Source: Hennigella sp049177155 (GTDB taxonomy: Bacteria; Bacillota_I; Bacilli_A; Mycoplasmatales; Mycoplasmoidaceae). Taken from it: DNA of 64,000 nucleotides. A program made the position numbers and the translations under genes. Within the stretch, counting starts at the first letter, position 1. Each line of letters begins with the position of its first letter. Below are positions 21,464 through 32,559 of the stretch, piece by piece. Below the pieces are notes generated by a model. The model was not told where the DNA came from and searched no databases. It worked only from the letters and a program-made list of their open reading frames with translations. The stretch spans positions 1-64,000 of the forward strand of contig CP185407.1 of assembly GCA_049177155.1 (NCBI GenBank), given 5' to 3'.

Positions 21464-23362
21464 CTAGAACATTCCTGCACCAGTGAATGTACCGGCAGCC
21501 ATTAAACCTAAACCAGCAATCAATAGAATACCAATGTGTTTTCAGCTACCTTTTATGAAATCACCATAATCTATCTTAGCGATTTCACAGAATGGTAAAG
21601 CCATACCTGTTGGTGTGAATAGGTTTGTTCAACCCATACCTGCAGCGAATGTAGTTATAGCACTTGAAACAGATACTGTTCCTGCTTGAGCTACAGAACT
21701 ACTAATAACAGGGAACATTGCGGCTGATAATCCTGATGATGATGGGATGAAGATTGTTAGTAATGCAATTACTAAGAAGATCATTGCTATCGCACCAATC
21801 GCAGGCATCTTACCTAATATTCCACCTAATCCTTGTGAAATTGTTTGGTTTAAACCAGAGTTCATTAAAGTTAATGATAGACCCTTAGCTACTGCAACAA
21901 TGAAGATTACAGGAACGAAGTCTTTGCATCCTTGATAGAATGTACCAAAGAAGTGACCAGCACCCTTTCAGTTGATTGCACCAATGATTAATGATGCAAC
22001 AAAGAATAATAATCCAGCTTCAATCATTCCCCATTTACCAATTGGATCAATTGATGTTAGGAATGGGAACACTTTCATTAATAGGTCGTGTGCGCTTTGG
22101 AAGCCGCCATAACCTGTAATAGCTTGTCAGTCAACAAATCCTACAATTAACATAGCAAACGCTAAACCAAACACAATTAGTGTTCATTTACGTTTTGGTG
22201 TCATTGGAGGAAGTGCATCTTTATCAAAAGAATATTTTTTCTTAAAATCTTCTTCTGAAATGTATACACATGATCTTTGTGGTTTTGCTTTCACTCTCTT
22301 TGCATAAATCATTGTGCAAAGGATAGAAACAGTTACAAGACCAGCAAACATTACTAATCTTCATGTAATACCGTCCATCATACCAACTTTTAATTCTTCT
22401 GGTACGTCTTGCATAGTTACACAAGTACCAATTAATACTGGGTTAACGGTTGAGGCCATAACACCGACACCAGCACCCATGTTTACCATTATGAAACCAG
22501 TCATGGCATCATAACCTGCAGCAAACATAATTGGAATGATTACTAAGAAGATAGGAAGTAATTGTTCACACATATTGAATGTTGATCCACAGATTGCTAG
22601 GATGAACATTAATACTGGAATAAGAATAATTTCTTTTCCTTTCATCTTCTTTAATAAGCCACCAATACCTGCTTCAATAGCATGAGCATCATTAACTAAT
22701 GTCATTGCACCATTGAATAGAAGTAAGAATATTGCAATAGAAGCAATACCTGGTTTGAATACGTCTCCAGCTTGATATCCAGCAAATCCACGTAGTGGGT
22801 TTAAGAAGATATCAAGAATACCAGGGATATATTCTCCCTTAGATTCATCTGGAATAACAATTCCACCTAGATATAGAATTCAAATTACAAATACTACACC
22901 AACTAAAGCAGCAAAGATTAATGCTACTGAACTTGGTAGAGCTGTTTTTGGTTTTTCAAAATTTGGATTTGTTTTTAACTTAAGAGCATAACGATAGTTA
23001 AGTTCATAGTGTTTTCACATTTTATCAAACACAATACCTAGAATAGGTACTCAGAAGAACCACTTTGTTAAATTAGCAAATTTTCTTGCTAATGGCGTTT
23101 CTCCCTTAAAGGTTAAAAACAACGAGTAAATGATTCCACCACCGACACCTGCTGCTGTTACAAGTAGCGAAGCTACGATGTTGCCAATAATTTTTGTTTG
23201 GTCTCCATGGAATGCATCTTGACAGAATACTGACAAGAATAGCATCGTGATACCAATACATTCAAATACATTGTAAATAAAGAATTTATTTAAAAATTTC
23301 TTTATAGGTCATTTAACTCTTTGCGGTTTGTTACTAAATGTTGGAACTTTTTCAGTTGTCAT
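21464..23362 (-). CDS. YfcC family membrane carrier (DcuC/AbgT-like)
   Basis: 632 residues with at least twelve hydrophobic segments. Diagnostic stretches include TFNMCEQLLPIFLVIIP, the VMASTVNPVLIGT region and FIPSSSGLSAAMFPVI in the second half, the last being a hallmark of YfcC/C4-dicarboxylate-type carriers. It is longer than most YfcC proteins because of about 100 extra N-terminal residues holding two helices. The substrate is unknown; members are linked to amino acids, short peptides or dicarboxylates. Two dipeptidase genes lie just downstream, which suggests amino-acid or peptide uptake or exchange. Several Trp are TGA. Confidence 0.8.
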
Positions 23363-23387
23363 TTTATAAATACCTAAATTGTTTAAA

Positions 23388-23473
23388 TGGTGCTCGAAAC
23401 GGGACTTGAACCCATAAGAAGTTACCTTCAGTAGATTTTGAGTCTACCGCGTCTGCCATTCCGCCACTCGAGC
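23388..23473 (-). tRNA. tRNA-Leu (anticodon CAA)
   Basis: An 86-base class II tRNA. Acceptor arms GCTCGAG/TTCGAGC, D-arm GGCGGAATGGCAGACGC, anticodon stem GTAGA/TCTAC with loop CTCAAAA (CAA at the anticodon, reading UUG), variable stem GAAG/CTTC and TTCAAGT loop are all present. CCA is encoded in the DNA. The long variable arm and the GTGGCGGAA start are typical of leucine tRNAs. Confidence 0.96.
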
Positions 23474-23508
23474 ATATTTGTTTGTTCGTGGCTAATAAAT
23501 TATTAAGT

Positions 23509-23524
23509 TAAAAATCGATTTTTA
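23509..23524. repeat. 16-bp palindrome in the tRNA-Leu/tatD intergenic region
   Basis: TAAAAATCGATTTTTA is a perfect palindrome within the 113 bases between the 5' end of tRNA-Leu and tatD. Promoters for both divergent genes must lie here. It could be an operator or part of the promoter structure; its role is unknown. Confidence 0.35.
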
Positions 23525-23586
23525 TTGCGCAAAAATTTATTAACTTATTAATCCATCTATTATTTATTATATAAATAATATAAGAT

Positions 23587-24363
23587 ATGAAGAATATATT
23601 TTTATACGATGTCCATACTCACACAAACATGGACCCAATGATTAATGATTTAGATAACATTCTTTCAATCTGTTCAGATCGGAAAATCATTTTTAATTGT
23701 GTTGGAACTAACTTAAATGATTCCATAATTGCTGTCCAACAAGCAAAAGAACATAAAGGACAAATTTATGCAACTATTGGTATTCATCCAGATAATTGTC
23801 ATGATCTAAATGACATTAATAAACTTGAACAACTTTATTTGGAAAATAAAGATGTAATTGTTGCTTGAGGTGAAATTGGATTAGATTATCATTATGAAAA
23901 TTTTGATAAAGAAAAGCAACAACTATTCTTTAAAAAGCAATTAGAAATAGTTAACAAATATGACTTACCTGTATGCATTCACGTAAGAAACGCAGAAGAA
24001 GATTGTTTTGAAATTCTAAAGATGGTTAAAAATCCATCTAAGGTTTGAATTCATTGCTTTGCAAAAGGTAAAGATTGGGTACAAAAATATATTGATAGAG
24101 GATATATGATATCTGTGCCAGGTATTATTACTTTTAAAAATGCACAAGATTTACATGAAGCTATTAAATATATACCATTAGATAAACTAATGGTTGAAAC
24201 TGATGGACCATGATTAGCGCCTATTCCTTATCGAGGAAAAACAAACTATCCACAATATGTAGAATTTGTGGTAGATAATATAGCTCAAAGATTAAATATA
24301 CAAAAAGAAGCCTTGGCTGAAAAGATAACAAATAATTCACTTATATTTTTTAACTTACTATAA
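23587..24363 (+). CDS. tatD: TatD family metal-dependent deoxyribonuclease
   Basis: 258 residues, the family's usual length. Metal-binding signature positions are visible: DVHTHT near the N-terminus, GEIGLDYH around residue 98, CIHVRNA, WIHCFAKG and ETDGPWLAP. TatD enzymes are 3'-5' exonucleases or DNases linked to DNA repair. TGA encodes Trp in VAWGEIG, VWIHC and GPWLAP. In many Firmicutes tatD sits upstream of ksgA and rnmV; here a PAP2 phosphatase follows after 7 bases instead. Confidence 0.95.
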
Positions 24364-24370
24364 TGAAGTC

Positions 24371-25246
24371 ATGAAACAAAGAAAAATTGATGATAAAGTA
24401 AGAAGTACAACTTGATATGCAAGGTTGGGGTATTGATTTGCGGATATTCCATGATATGGTTATGTATTTGCGGGATTAATGTTCGTTTTTCAACATTGCT
24501 TCTATATGGCTGCTGAAGCAATAGGTAGAAATATGGGACATATATATGGATGAGGACCATTCGGTGACCCCTCTATTTGAGATCCTGAAGCTGCTGGTCA
24601 TTGGTACTGATTAGGATGAACACCAAAAACGGCTATTGATGATAATATGTTCCCTTTAATAATTGAATTCTGGATTATACCATATGTTTCGTTTGCAATA
24701 TTTATAACATTTGGTGCATTAGTAGCTGCTCATAGTGGTAGAAACAAATTTACTGAATTTGTTATCACTAGCTTTTCGTGTTGGTTTATAGGCTTCCTAA
24801 TTATGGCTTTTGCTCCGGCTTATATGCATAGAGGAACAGAAAGGGTTCTTGATCGTTTAGCTAAAAATGATTTTTGAGCAAAACTGTATGGTGGTTTATT
24901 TAGCCTTCATAATTATGAAAATATAAATCTAGCTCCGTCATTCCACTGTTTATCTACAGGACTAATTATGGCTAGTTGCTATAATAAAAAAGGAATAAAT
25001 AGAGGTCTACATTTATTTACTGTTGTATGATCTATATTAATTTATCTATCAACTTGCTATACAAAACACCACTACTTTATGGACTTTGTATTAGCAATGG
25101 CTATTCTTATGGTAGTATACATTACTATTAGTAGATTACATATTGGTCAAAAAATTTGAAACAGACACCAAGTTGGAGCAAGAATTGCTGACATGACAAT
25201 CCCTGATATTTATAAGGCAATTAAAAAAAGAAAAGCTACTAAGTAA
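24371..25246 (+). CDS. PAP2-superfamily membrane phosphatase, copy 1
   Basis: 291 residues with about six membrane helices. The catalytic-motif pair of the PAP2/lipid phosphatase family is visible: APSFHCLS near residue 188 (motif 2, with His) and STCYTKHHYFMDF near residue 230 (motif 3, His and Asp). Such enzymes dephosphorylate lipid substrates such as phosphatidate, phosphatidylglycerol phosphate or undecaprenyl pyrophosphate. The exact substrate is not evident, and the first K-RP motif is weak. Many Trp are TGA. A second, divergent copy lies at 47.6 kb. It is probably co-transcribed with tatD and ends in a terminator shared with the convergent acyltransferase. Confidence 0.8.
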
Positions 25247-25251
25247 TTATT

Positions 25252-25279
25252 ATAAAAGTATCCAAATGGATACTTTTAT
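25252..25279. terminator. Shared hairpin terminator between PAP2 copy 1 and the acyltransferase gene
   Basis: Stem ATAAAAGTATCC/GGATACTTTTAT with loop AAAT. Symmetric arms with A and T runs serve both convergent genes. The stop codon of the acyltransferase gene (25276-25278) lies within the right arm. Confidence 0.85.
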
Positions 25280-26325
25280 TTTTTACTTACTTTAAAATTT
25301 TGAATTTGATAGCAAATCAATTGTGTTAGTTTGTGTTCGGGTATTCAGAATAATATTCCAATTGATATTAATATTAATTCATCAACCATAATTTGAACAA
25401 ATAATAACTCGGGAAAAAACAACACCTCAATTGTAAAAGTAAATCAAATATTTTGGCACAAAAAAACATTAAATGTTGATTGACCAAATAGACTTCAAAA
25501 TTTTTGTTTTTTCATATTAAAGTTTCTAGTTAATACTCAAAGCAATGGTGCAGGATATAAATTTGCTATGGAGCAGTACTTAAATCATTGACTATTAACA
25601 TGCATAGGAACATTTGCATAGTATGTTAGTGCAAGTAAAGTTATTCCTACTGCAAAACAAAATGTATTAAAAATATATGTATATATGTGTGGCTTTTCGT
25701 TTCGTGTAATACCAGCATAAGTTCCACATGAAATCATAAAAGCAAATCTAAAAATAACATATTTGTAATCAGAGTCGTCTATGTTTGCAAAATAAATAAT
25801 TACATCACACATAGTAACAAACACAAAAATTCCAACTAATGCTTTAAACCTATATTTTTTTATCAAAAAATAAATTAACGGGCAAATTAAAATTATTTGA
25901 AAAACAAGGCTAATATAATAAAATCCCGGACCGCTTCTAATTTTAGTAAAAGATTGTATGGTTCATCCATAAACACAACCCAAAACCACAATTTTTGAAA
26001 TAATAAAGATAAAAAAAGGAACTATAAACCTTAAAAATTTGCAACACAAATCTTTTAATTTATAGCATTCACTAATTTTGGTTATTTGTTTTTTTTCTAT
26101 TCAGTTAACGAATAACCAACCAGAAACAAACATGAATATGGGGACTCCTTGTCCAGCCCAAAAAGGAATACCTATATCACATCAATATTTTAAATAATCT
26201 TCGCCCTTTGCTTCAGCAAAGACCATACTACAATTTACTACTATGACAAAAATAATAGCTAAAGTTTTTAAAAAATCTATGAAATAATTGCGCGAATTTG
26301 TTGTGGTTATTTTAAATTTGTTCAT
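25276..26325 (-). CDS. Acyltransferase-3 family membrane protein (OafA/WecH-like)
   Basis: 349 residues with around ten membrane helices. The N-terminal block YFIDFLKTLAIIFVIVVNCS, then GIPFWAGQGVPIFMFVSGWL, is the acyltransferase-3 pattern (usually R-x10-H). Here the position normally His after the first helix reads Asn (VVNCS), so the usual catalytic His is not evident. Family members transfer acetyl or other acyl groups to sugars, polysaccharides or lipids on the outer face of the membrane. Codons are very AT-rich and TGA-coded Trp occurs throughout, as in the neighbours. The gene stands alone, 2 bases after smpB ends. Such enzymes are uncommon in mycoplasmas. Confidence 0.75.
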
Positions 26326-26327
26326 AA

Positions 26328-26762
26328 TTAAATATACCATTTAATTTCTCTTTGTGCATCTTTTGTTTTCTTTGTTTCTCGTTTATCAGATGCATTTTTT
26401 CTTTTGGCTGTAGCAATAGTTAATTTAATTTTGCCATGTTGTAAATGAATATTTAGAACTATAACTGTTGCTTTGTTTTTCTTTACATAATTTTGTATCT
26501 TAAGAATTTCATTCTTGTGTAATAATAATTTTCTAGTTCTAACTGCATCATCACCTTTTAAACCAGATTGCTTTCAGGGTGTAATATGCATATTAATAAT
26601 GAATGCTTCATTATTTCTGAATGTAACAAATGCTTCATCTAAATTAGCTTGTGATTGAATAATAGATTTAACTTCAGCACCTAATAAAGAAATACCACAT
26701 TCATATTTATCATGAATGTTGTAATTAAATAAAGCTTTTTTATTATTCACAAGAATTTTCAT
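26328..26762 (-). CDS. smpB: SsrA-binding protein SmpB
   Basis: 144 residues, the standard size. It binds tmRNA and delivers it to stalled ribosomes for trans-translation. Family motifs: NKKALFNYNIHDKYECGISL, LLGAEVKSI, ANLDEAFV and a basic C-terminal tail ending near REIKWYI. TGA encodes Trp just after NMHITP. It follows rnr by 2 bases, giving the secG-rnr-smpB order common in Firmicutes. No tmRNA gene was found in the window. Confidence 0.96.
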
Positions 26763-26764
26763 AA

Positions 26765-28921
26765 TTACAATCTTCTTACTACTTCAAACTCTATTCTTCT
26801 TTCTGCCATACTAGAAGCAATACATTTAGCTCTAAATCTAGTTCCTAAAGTAATTATTTTATTAGATTGTTTTCCAATTAATTGGAAATTCTTTTCATCA
26901 TAAGTATAGAAATCATCTTTTAAATTAGCTAACTTAATTAAACCTTCAATTGTGTTAGGCAATTCAACAAAGCAACCAAACTTAGTTACTGCTGTAACTC
27001 TAACATCAAATTCTTCTCCTATATGATCTTTCATATATTGAGCAAACTTTAAAGCATTAACATCTCTTTCCGTTTGAATAGCTCTTAATTCTGCTTCATT
27101 TGATTTCTTACAATATTCTTTTAATGATTCAACTAATTTCTTTCTGTCATCATCCGTATATGCTTTTCTATTGAAAAGATACATTCAATAGATACGATGA
27201 ACAGCTAAGTCTGGATATCTTCTAATTGGACTAGTGAAGTGTGTATAGTTTTTACTTGCTAAACCAAAGTGACCAATATTTTTTGTATCATATTCAGCTT
27301 TAGCCATTGTTCTTAGCATTAAGATGCTAACAAGGTCTAAGTTTGGATTATCTGCATTATTAATTAATCAATTAGACATTGACTTAGGTGTAATTGACAA
27401 ATCACCAGCAGGAAGTTTAAAGTTTAACTTCTTAGCTTCCACTTTAAACATTTCAACACGTTCTGCTTTAGGTTCATCGTGAACACGATAAACAAAAGGT
27501 CATTTAACTTTTTGCGCTTCAATTGTTACAGCCTCATTTGCAGCAACCATGAAGTCTTCAATCATAGATTGAGCTATGCCGGTTTCTCTTAACTTAATTT
27601 CAATTGGTTCACACTTTTCATTAACAATAATCTTAACTTCAGGAATGTCTAATTCAACATATCCTCTATTCTTTTTCATTGTGTAAAGAATGTCATGAAG
27701 TCTTCTAGATGCTTCTAGCATCTTTCTAATTTCTGGAGTATCTTTTTCTAATTTATCTTTGCCTTCAAAGAAAGCATTTACTTCATCATAACTAAATCTA
27801 CGATGACTCTTCATAATAGATGGATAAGTTTTAATATCTAAGAAAGAACCTTTCTTATCTATAACCATTTCACATGTTAATGCCAATCTTTCAACATTTG
27901 GATTTAATGAACAAAGATCATCAGATAAGTTGTGTGGAAGCATTGGAATTACACGATCTACTAAATAAGTAGAACATCCTCTTTTTAATGCTTCTTCATC
28001 TAAACATGAATTCATTTTTACATAATGACTAACGTCAGCAATACAAACATATAGTCTATATGTTCCATCATGTAGATCTTCTGTATAAATGGCATCATCA
28101 AAGTCTTTTGATGTTGCTGGGTCAATAGTTACAATATCTAAATGTGTTAAGTCTTTTCTTAATGCTCTTTCTTTTTCATTAATATCTAACTTTAAGTTAT
28201 TAGCATAGTTAATAACTTCTTCAGGGAATTCTGGTTCTATTCCATTGTCATAAACAATGGATAAGATATCAGTACCAACATCATTAATGTGACCAATGAT
28301 TTTAGCTACTTTACAAACAGCTTCAGTTTCAGTAAACTTTGTAACTGTATATAGGAACTTAGTTCCATTTGTTAAGCCAGTTGTATCTTCCAATTTTATT
28401 GGTAGATACATTTTCTTATCGTCAGTTTCAACTTGATAGTGTTCACCATCAGATTTAAAGCAACCAACATAAAACCCTTTAGCATGTTTAAGTACTTTTA
28501 GTACTTTAGCATCCTTTAGTGTTTTGTCCTTTGTTTCCATTTTTAACAAAGCAAACTCTACGGTATCACCATCTAGTGCACCATTTAAGTTTGTTTTGTG
28601 AACAAAATATTCAGAATCTTCTTTGCCTTCTTCAGTAATAAATCCTGCTAATTTAGAATTTATTCTAATCACACCTTTGTAGATTTTAGACATATCTACA
28701 TCAGCTTTAGGATAACCTAATACTAATTTACCATTTCTTAGTTTTACTAATTGAGCAGAGTTAACTAATGATTGAATATTTTTAAAGAAAACATTCTTAT
28801 CTACTCCCGCTTCTTTATTTGATAATTTACGAAGAATAATACCAATAGGTATTGGTCTTTTTCCTTCTTTAGAAACAATTTCTAATATTTGTTTATAGTA
28901 ATCAGGTTTTTTGTTTTGCAT
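26765..28921 (-). CDS. rnr: Ribonuclease R
   Basis: A 718-residue 3'-5' exoribonuclease of the RNB family. The N-terminal winged-helix and cold-shock regions precede the catalytic RNB domain with DLTHLDIVTIDPATSKDFDD and YLVDRVIPMLPHNLSDDLCSL. A C-terminal S1 domain (GEEFDVRVTAVTKFGCFVEL) ends the protein. In mycoplasmas, which have few exoribonucleases, it is the main 3' RNA-degrading enzyme (family knowledge). TGA-coded Trp splits the frame around 27.2-27.5 kb. It sits between secG (2 bases) and smpB (2 bases), in one operon. Confidence 0.97.
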
Positions 28922-28923
28922 AA

Positions 28924-29154
28924 CTATTTAACAAATAATAATGCTATACCTAAACCTAATAATATTAATGTAATGATAAACATGACGATTTGTAAAATTT
29001 TTACAAATCCTCTGTCTTTAGTTTTCTTGAATAGTTCAAGGTCTTGACCAGCTTGCGCATTAAGTCCAGCACCTGTTCCACTACCAGATAATAATAGCCC
29101 TACTAGTAGTGCTATTCCACCAAACACAAACATTACTATTGCAATGGGAGTCAT
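28924..29154 (-). CDS. secG: Preprotein translocase subunit SecG
   Basis: 76 residues with two membrane helices (about 3-24 and 51-73) joined by a Gly/Ala-rich loop LLSGSGTGAGLNAQAGQDLELF, which matches the SecG pattern. SecG assists SecYEA in protein export. Gene order secG-rnr-smpB, with 2-base gaps, supports the call. Confidence 0.85.
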   Translation of the reverse strand: MTPIAIVMFVFGGIALLVGLLLSGSGTGAGLNAQAGQDLELFKKTKDRGFVKILQIVMFIITLILLGLGIALLFVK

Positions 29155-29197
29155 TATTAATCCTTTTTCAATGTATCTATATTATATACATTAAATA

Positions 29198-29222
29198 AAA
29201 AAGAGGTTATAAACCTCTTTTT
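29198..29222 (-). terminator. Terminator of the rsmI-recO operon
   Basis: Stem AAAAAGAGGTT/AACCTCTTTTT with 3-base loop ATA; it overlaps the recO stop codon and separates recO from secG. Confidence 0.85.
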
Positions 29223-29914
29223 CTCTTCTTAGCAAAATATGTTCCGTTATTATCGGTGATATATTGTTTTAAGTGTTTGATAAGTGGTAAATAATAATCT
29301 TCATATTTATCCATTTGATCATATTGGTCTTTGAATAAATGATAAACTAGTTTAGAAAATTCTAAACTAAACTTATATCCTTTTTCTTTTTCATAACATT
29401 GACCACATAATAAACCATGTTTTTCAAATGAAATGGTTTTAATGTGATGGTTATGGCAAATAACACAATCTTGAACATGTAAGTCTATACCTGTTAACTT
29501 ACAATAGTTTCTTAAAACTATTAATTCAGCTTTTGCATCATTAAATTGTTTATCAATAACAAAAGGTCTTAGTTTTTCATAAAACTTATAATTGTTCACA
29601 TTAGGATAAATTAGTTGTTCAGCTAATGAATTTAAAGTTATTAGACTTTGTCTAAAGTTTGGTCATTCTACTTTATCAATAGCTGTTACCTTCATTAATT
29701 TAGAGACTTTATCTTCGTTTCTTGCTAAAAAGAATTGGAACTCACAAAAGTTACCAAGTTGTAAATGTCTAGCATTATGACTTTCAATCCTTTTTGTACC
29801 TTGTGCTATACATACGAATTTGTTACCAAATTCATTAATAAAAGTAATGATCTCATCAAATGTTTGATAATCATTTCTTGCTATTAAATAACCTTTGGTA
29901 ATAACTTCTGACAT
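29207..29914 (-). CDS. recO: DNA repair protein RecO
   Basis: 235 residues. An N-terminal OB-fold (MSEVITKGYLIARNDYQTFDEIITF) is followed by a helical domain and a Cys4-type zinc motif CVICHNHH...CGQC at about residues 145-172. RecO acts with RecR and RecF to load RecA on gapped DNA. A TGA Trp lies just after AIDKVE. It follows era by one base. recR is also in this window, on the opposite strand. Confidence 0.92.
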
Positions 29915-29915
29915 T

Positions 29916-30794
29916 TTATTTTTTAAAATAACCTATTGATGAAAGGAATTGTTCATCATTTCTTCAATCATCTTTAACTTTAACAAACAGTTTTAACATA
30001 ATCCTGCAATCAAAGAACTTTAAAAGTTCTTGTCTAGCTTTAGAGCCAATTAGTTTAATCATTCTGCCACCAGCACCTATAACTATTGGTTTTTGACTTT
30101 CTTTTTCAACAACCAGAGAACAGTTTATTGTAAATAAGTTTTGTTCCTTGTCATAATTTTTACTATCTACAACTACCGCCATTGAGTGGGGCACTTCTTG
30201 TTTTAAAATGAATAGTGCTTGCTCTCTTATGATTTCTTTTATTAAGAAATCATCATTCATATCATTTGGCTCAAACATTCCTTCTTGCGGAGCAATGTCA
30301 TAAATAAATGAAATAACATTATTGATATCTTGTGTTGAATTATTATCAATAGCAATTTTGTGCTTAATACCATTTAAACCATAAAGGTTTAGTTTGTCTA
30401 TTACTTGTAGTTCACGTACTAAATCTTTATGGGTAAATACAACAATAAGGTCTTTGACCTTATAGCTATTAATTACATCAATTAGTATCTTGTTTCCTTC
30501 AACATCATCTTTAGATGCATCAATTAATAACAATACAATATCTGCTTGTTTAAACGTTTGTTTAACTTGTGAATTTAAGAATGTATCTAATTTGTTTTTA
30601 GGTTGGTGAAACCCTGGTGTATCAATAAAACAAATTCTAATCCGATCGTCTTCATAAACAGATTTGATTTGGTTTCTGGTAGTTTGTGGTTTGTAGCTAA
30701 CTATAGCTACCTTTTGCTTCATTACTTTATTTAAAAAAGTTGACTTACCAGCATTTGGTAAACCAACAATAGCAACTGTGCATTGCTTTTTCAT
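29916..30794 (-). CDS. era: GTPase Era
   Basis: 292 residues. G1 GLPNAGKST, G3 DTPGFHQP and G4 THKD are present, and the C-terminal KH domain contains VIGAGGRMIKLIGSKARQEL. Era binds 16S rRNA and monitors small-subunit assembly. The canonical NKxD G4 reads THKD, a common Era variant. It overlaps dgkA by one base (TAATG) and is followed by recO. A TGA Trp splits the last 16 residues off the standard-code frame. Confidence 0.97.
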
Positions 30795-31204
30795 TATAGG
30801 GTAACTACCCCAAGCACTACTAGTAGTGCTTTAATTAAAATCATTAGGCTAACAATGATTGATAAGATAGAGAAAATTAACATAGCTGCAGCAGCAACGT
30901 CTTTTATCTTTTTGGCATTATAGCTAAACTTAAAGCTAACCATGTCTGTTAAGTTTTCAATAGCTGTGTTAATTAATTCTCCACCAATTAGTAATAGCAT
31001 AGCTATAACTAAAATGATTCAGTCATAGTATTGCATCCCTTTGTGTAGAATACCACCAAGGATAAATACTACTGCAGTGCAAATAAAATGTACTACTAGA
31101 GAAGATTCTTCTCTTAAACTTGAACCAATACCTCTAAAGGCATATAGGAACTTTCTAAAGAAAGCTCCTTTGGTTTTTCTCTTTTTCAAACTATTGTTTT
31201 CCAT
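30794..31204 (-). CDS. dgkA: Diacylglycerol/undecaprenol kinase family protein
   Basis: 136 residues with three membrane helices. The signature GGELINTAIENLTDM followed by AKKIKDVAAAAML matches the DgkA family. In Gram-positive relatives this enzyme phosphorylates undecaprenol; in a wall-less Mollicute a lipid such as diacylglycerol is a more likely substrate (inference). A TGA Trp follows QYYD. Position between ybeY and era is the conserved Firmicutes order. Confidence 0.92.
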
Positions 31205-31206
31205 AT

Positions 31207-31659
31207 TTATTTAATTATATATTTAGTAGTGATTTGTGCTTTGTTAATTATCTTTCTAGATAAGTCCATCATAACCTTCTCATCTTTTTTGTTTTGATGG
31301 TCATAGCCTAATAAGTGTAATAACCCGTGTGTAAATAAAAAGATAAGTTCGCGTTGCAATGTGTATTGATATTCTTTAGCTTGCTTTTTTGCTTGATCTA
31401 AACAGATAAAAATTTCACCAAGTAACGGAACATATACTTCCTTACTATCTCTATTAGCAAAGCTAATAACATCTGTTACTTTATTTATTTTTCTATATTT
31501 ATTATTAATATTCTTTATTTGTGTAGCACTAACAATGTTGACATCAAATACTACGTTCTCACATAGCTTTAGTTGCTTGAATGTAGACACACATATTGCA
31601 TCAAATGCTTTTTTTACGCCTTGTACGGCTAAGTTACCATATAGTCTATATCTAATCAT
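31207..31659 (-). CDS. ybeY: Endoribonuclease YbeY (rRNA maturation)
   Basis: 150 residues. The zinc-binding motif HGLLHLLGYDH (His111, His115, His121) and the preceding VTDVISFA segment define the family. YbeY processes 16S rRNA 3' ends and takes part in ribosome quality control. The start overlaps the rsmI stop as TAATG; dgkA begins 2 bases after its stop. Confidence 0.96.
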   Translation of the reverse strand: MIRYRLYGNLAVQGVKKAFDAICVSTFKQLKLCENVVFDVNIVSATQIKNINNKYRKINKVTDVISFANRDSKEVYVPLLGEIFICLDQAKKQAKEYQYTLQRELIFLFTHGLLHLLGYDHQNKKDEKVMMDLSRKIINKAQITTKYIIK

Positions 31660-32510
31660 TACTTAACCTTCTTGCTCTCAACCACAGTGTTGTAAACTAA
31701 TGATGCTTGTAAATTGTTTTCTCTAGCAACTTGCTTAGCTGCTTGCTTTAAACTAGAACCACTTTTAATTAATTGATTAACTTTATTTATGATATCTTGT
31801 TTAGAAAAGAAAGAAGGCTTGGGTTGTGTTTGTTTTTGAACTATCACAACAAACTCACCTTTATCTATTACATCATTAATGATGTCATCGTATTTACCGC
31901 GATAAATAGTTTCATTTAACTTTGTTAGTTCACGACAAACTACAAAGTATGGATCATTAAAGATTTCTTTAATATCAGCTAACGATTGTTTAATTCTGTG
32001 TACAGATTCAAAGAAAACAATTGGTACATTAATAGAACATAGTTCTTTTAATTTCTCTATTCTTTGAGCTTTACTAGCAGGCAAGAAACCATTAAAATAA
32101 AAATTATTTAGGTTTAATCCAGATACTACCACTGCATGTAATACTGAACTAGGTCCATTAAGGATTTCAACAGCTATATTGTTTTCATAGCACTTGTTTA
32201 CAAGTGCATATCCTGGATCAGATAAGCAAGGATATCCTGCATCTGAGCATAATATAGTTTTTTTACTTTTTATTTTATTTAGAGCTAATTCAACTTTATC
32301 ATTCTCATTAAATTTTTGGTAACTAATTAATTCCTTACCATGAATATTTAGCTTTGCTAACAGTTTAGAAGTAACTCTTGTATCTTCACACAATATACAT
32401 TCACAATATTTTAGAGCATTAATTGCTCTAAATGTTATTTCATCTAAATTACCAATTGGCGTAGCCAATATTTGTAATTTAGTCTTTGCTTGTGGTACTT
32501 TAACTATCAT
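31659..32510 (-). CDS. rsmI: 16S rRNA (cytidine-2'-O)-methyltransferase RsmI
   Basis: 283 residues of the tetrapyrrole-methylase fold. Visible: LQILATPIGNLDEITFRA at the N-terminus, CEDTRVTSKLL, the SDAGYPCLSDPGY loop that binds SAM, and GPSSVLHAVVVSG. RsmI methylates C1402 of 16S rRNA. It is the first gene of the rsmI-ybeY-dgkA-era-recO operon, diverging from ybaB with 49 bases between the start codons. Confidence 0.95.
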   Translation of the reverse strand: MIVKVPQAKTKLQILATPIGNLDEITFRAINALKYCECILCEDTRVTSKLLAKLNIHGKELISYQKFNENDKVELALNKIKSKKTILCSDAGYPCLSDPGYALVNKCYENNIAVEILNGPSSVLHAVVVSGLNLNNFYFNGFLPASKAQRIEKLKELCSINVPIVFFESVHRIKQSLADIKEIFNDPYFVVCRELTKLNETIYRGKYDDIINDVIDKGEFVVIVQKQTQPKPSFFSKQDIINKVNQLIKSGSSLKQAAKQVARENNLQASLVYNTVVESKKVK

Positions 32511-32559
32511 AAGTGTTAATATTATTTTATAATATTAAAAGCGTTTAGAGGTAATAACT

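Noticed and set aside
23474..23586. AT-rich spacer with palindrome considered as a replication origin.
   Set aside because: No DnaA-box clusters were seen, and dnaA or dnaN is not nearby.
26328..26762. A tmRNA gene next to smpB.
   Set aside because: Flanking sequence is fully occupied by rnr and the acyltransferase gene; no tmRNA-like ends were found.
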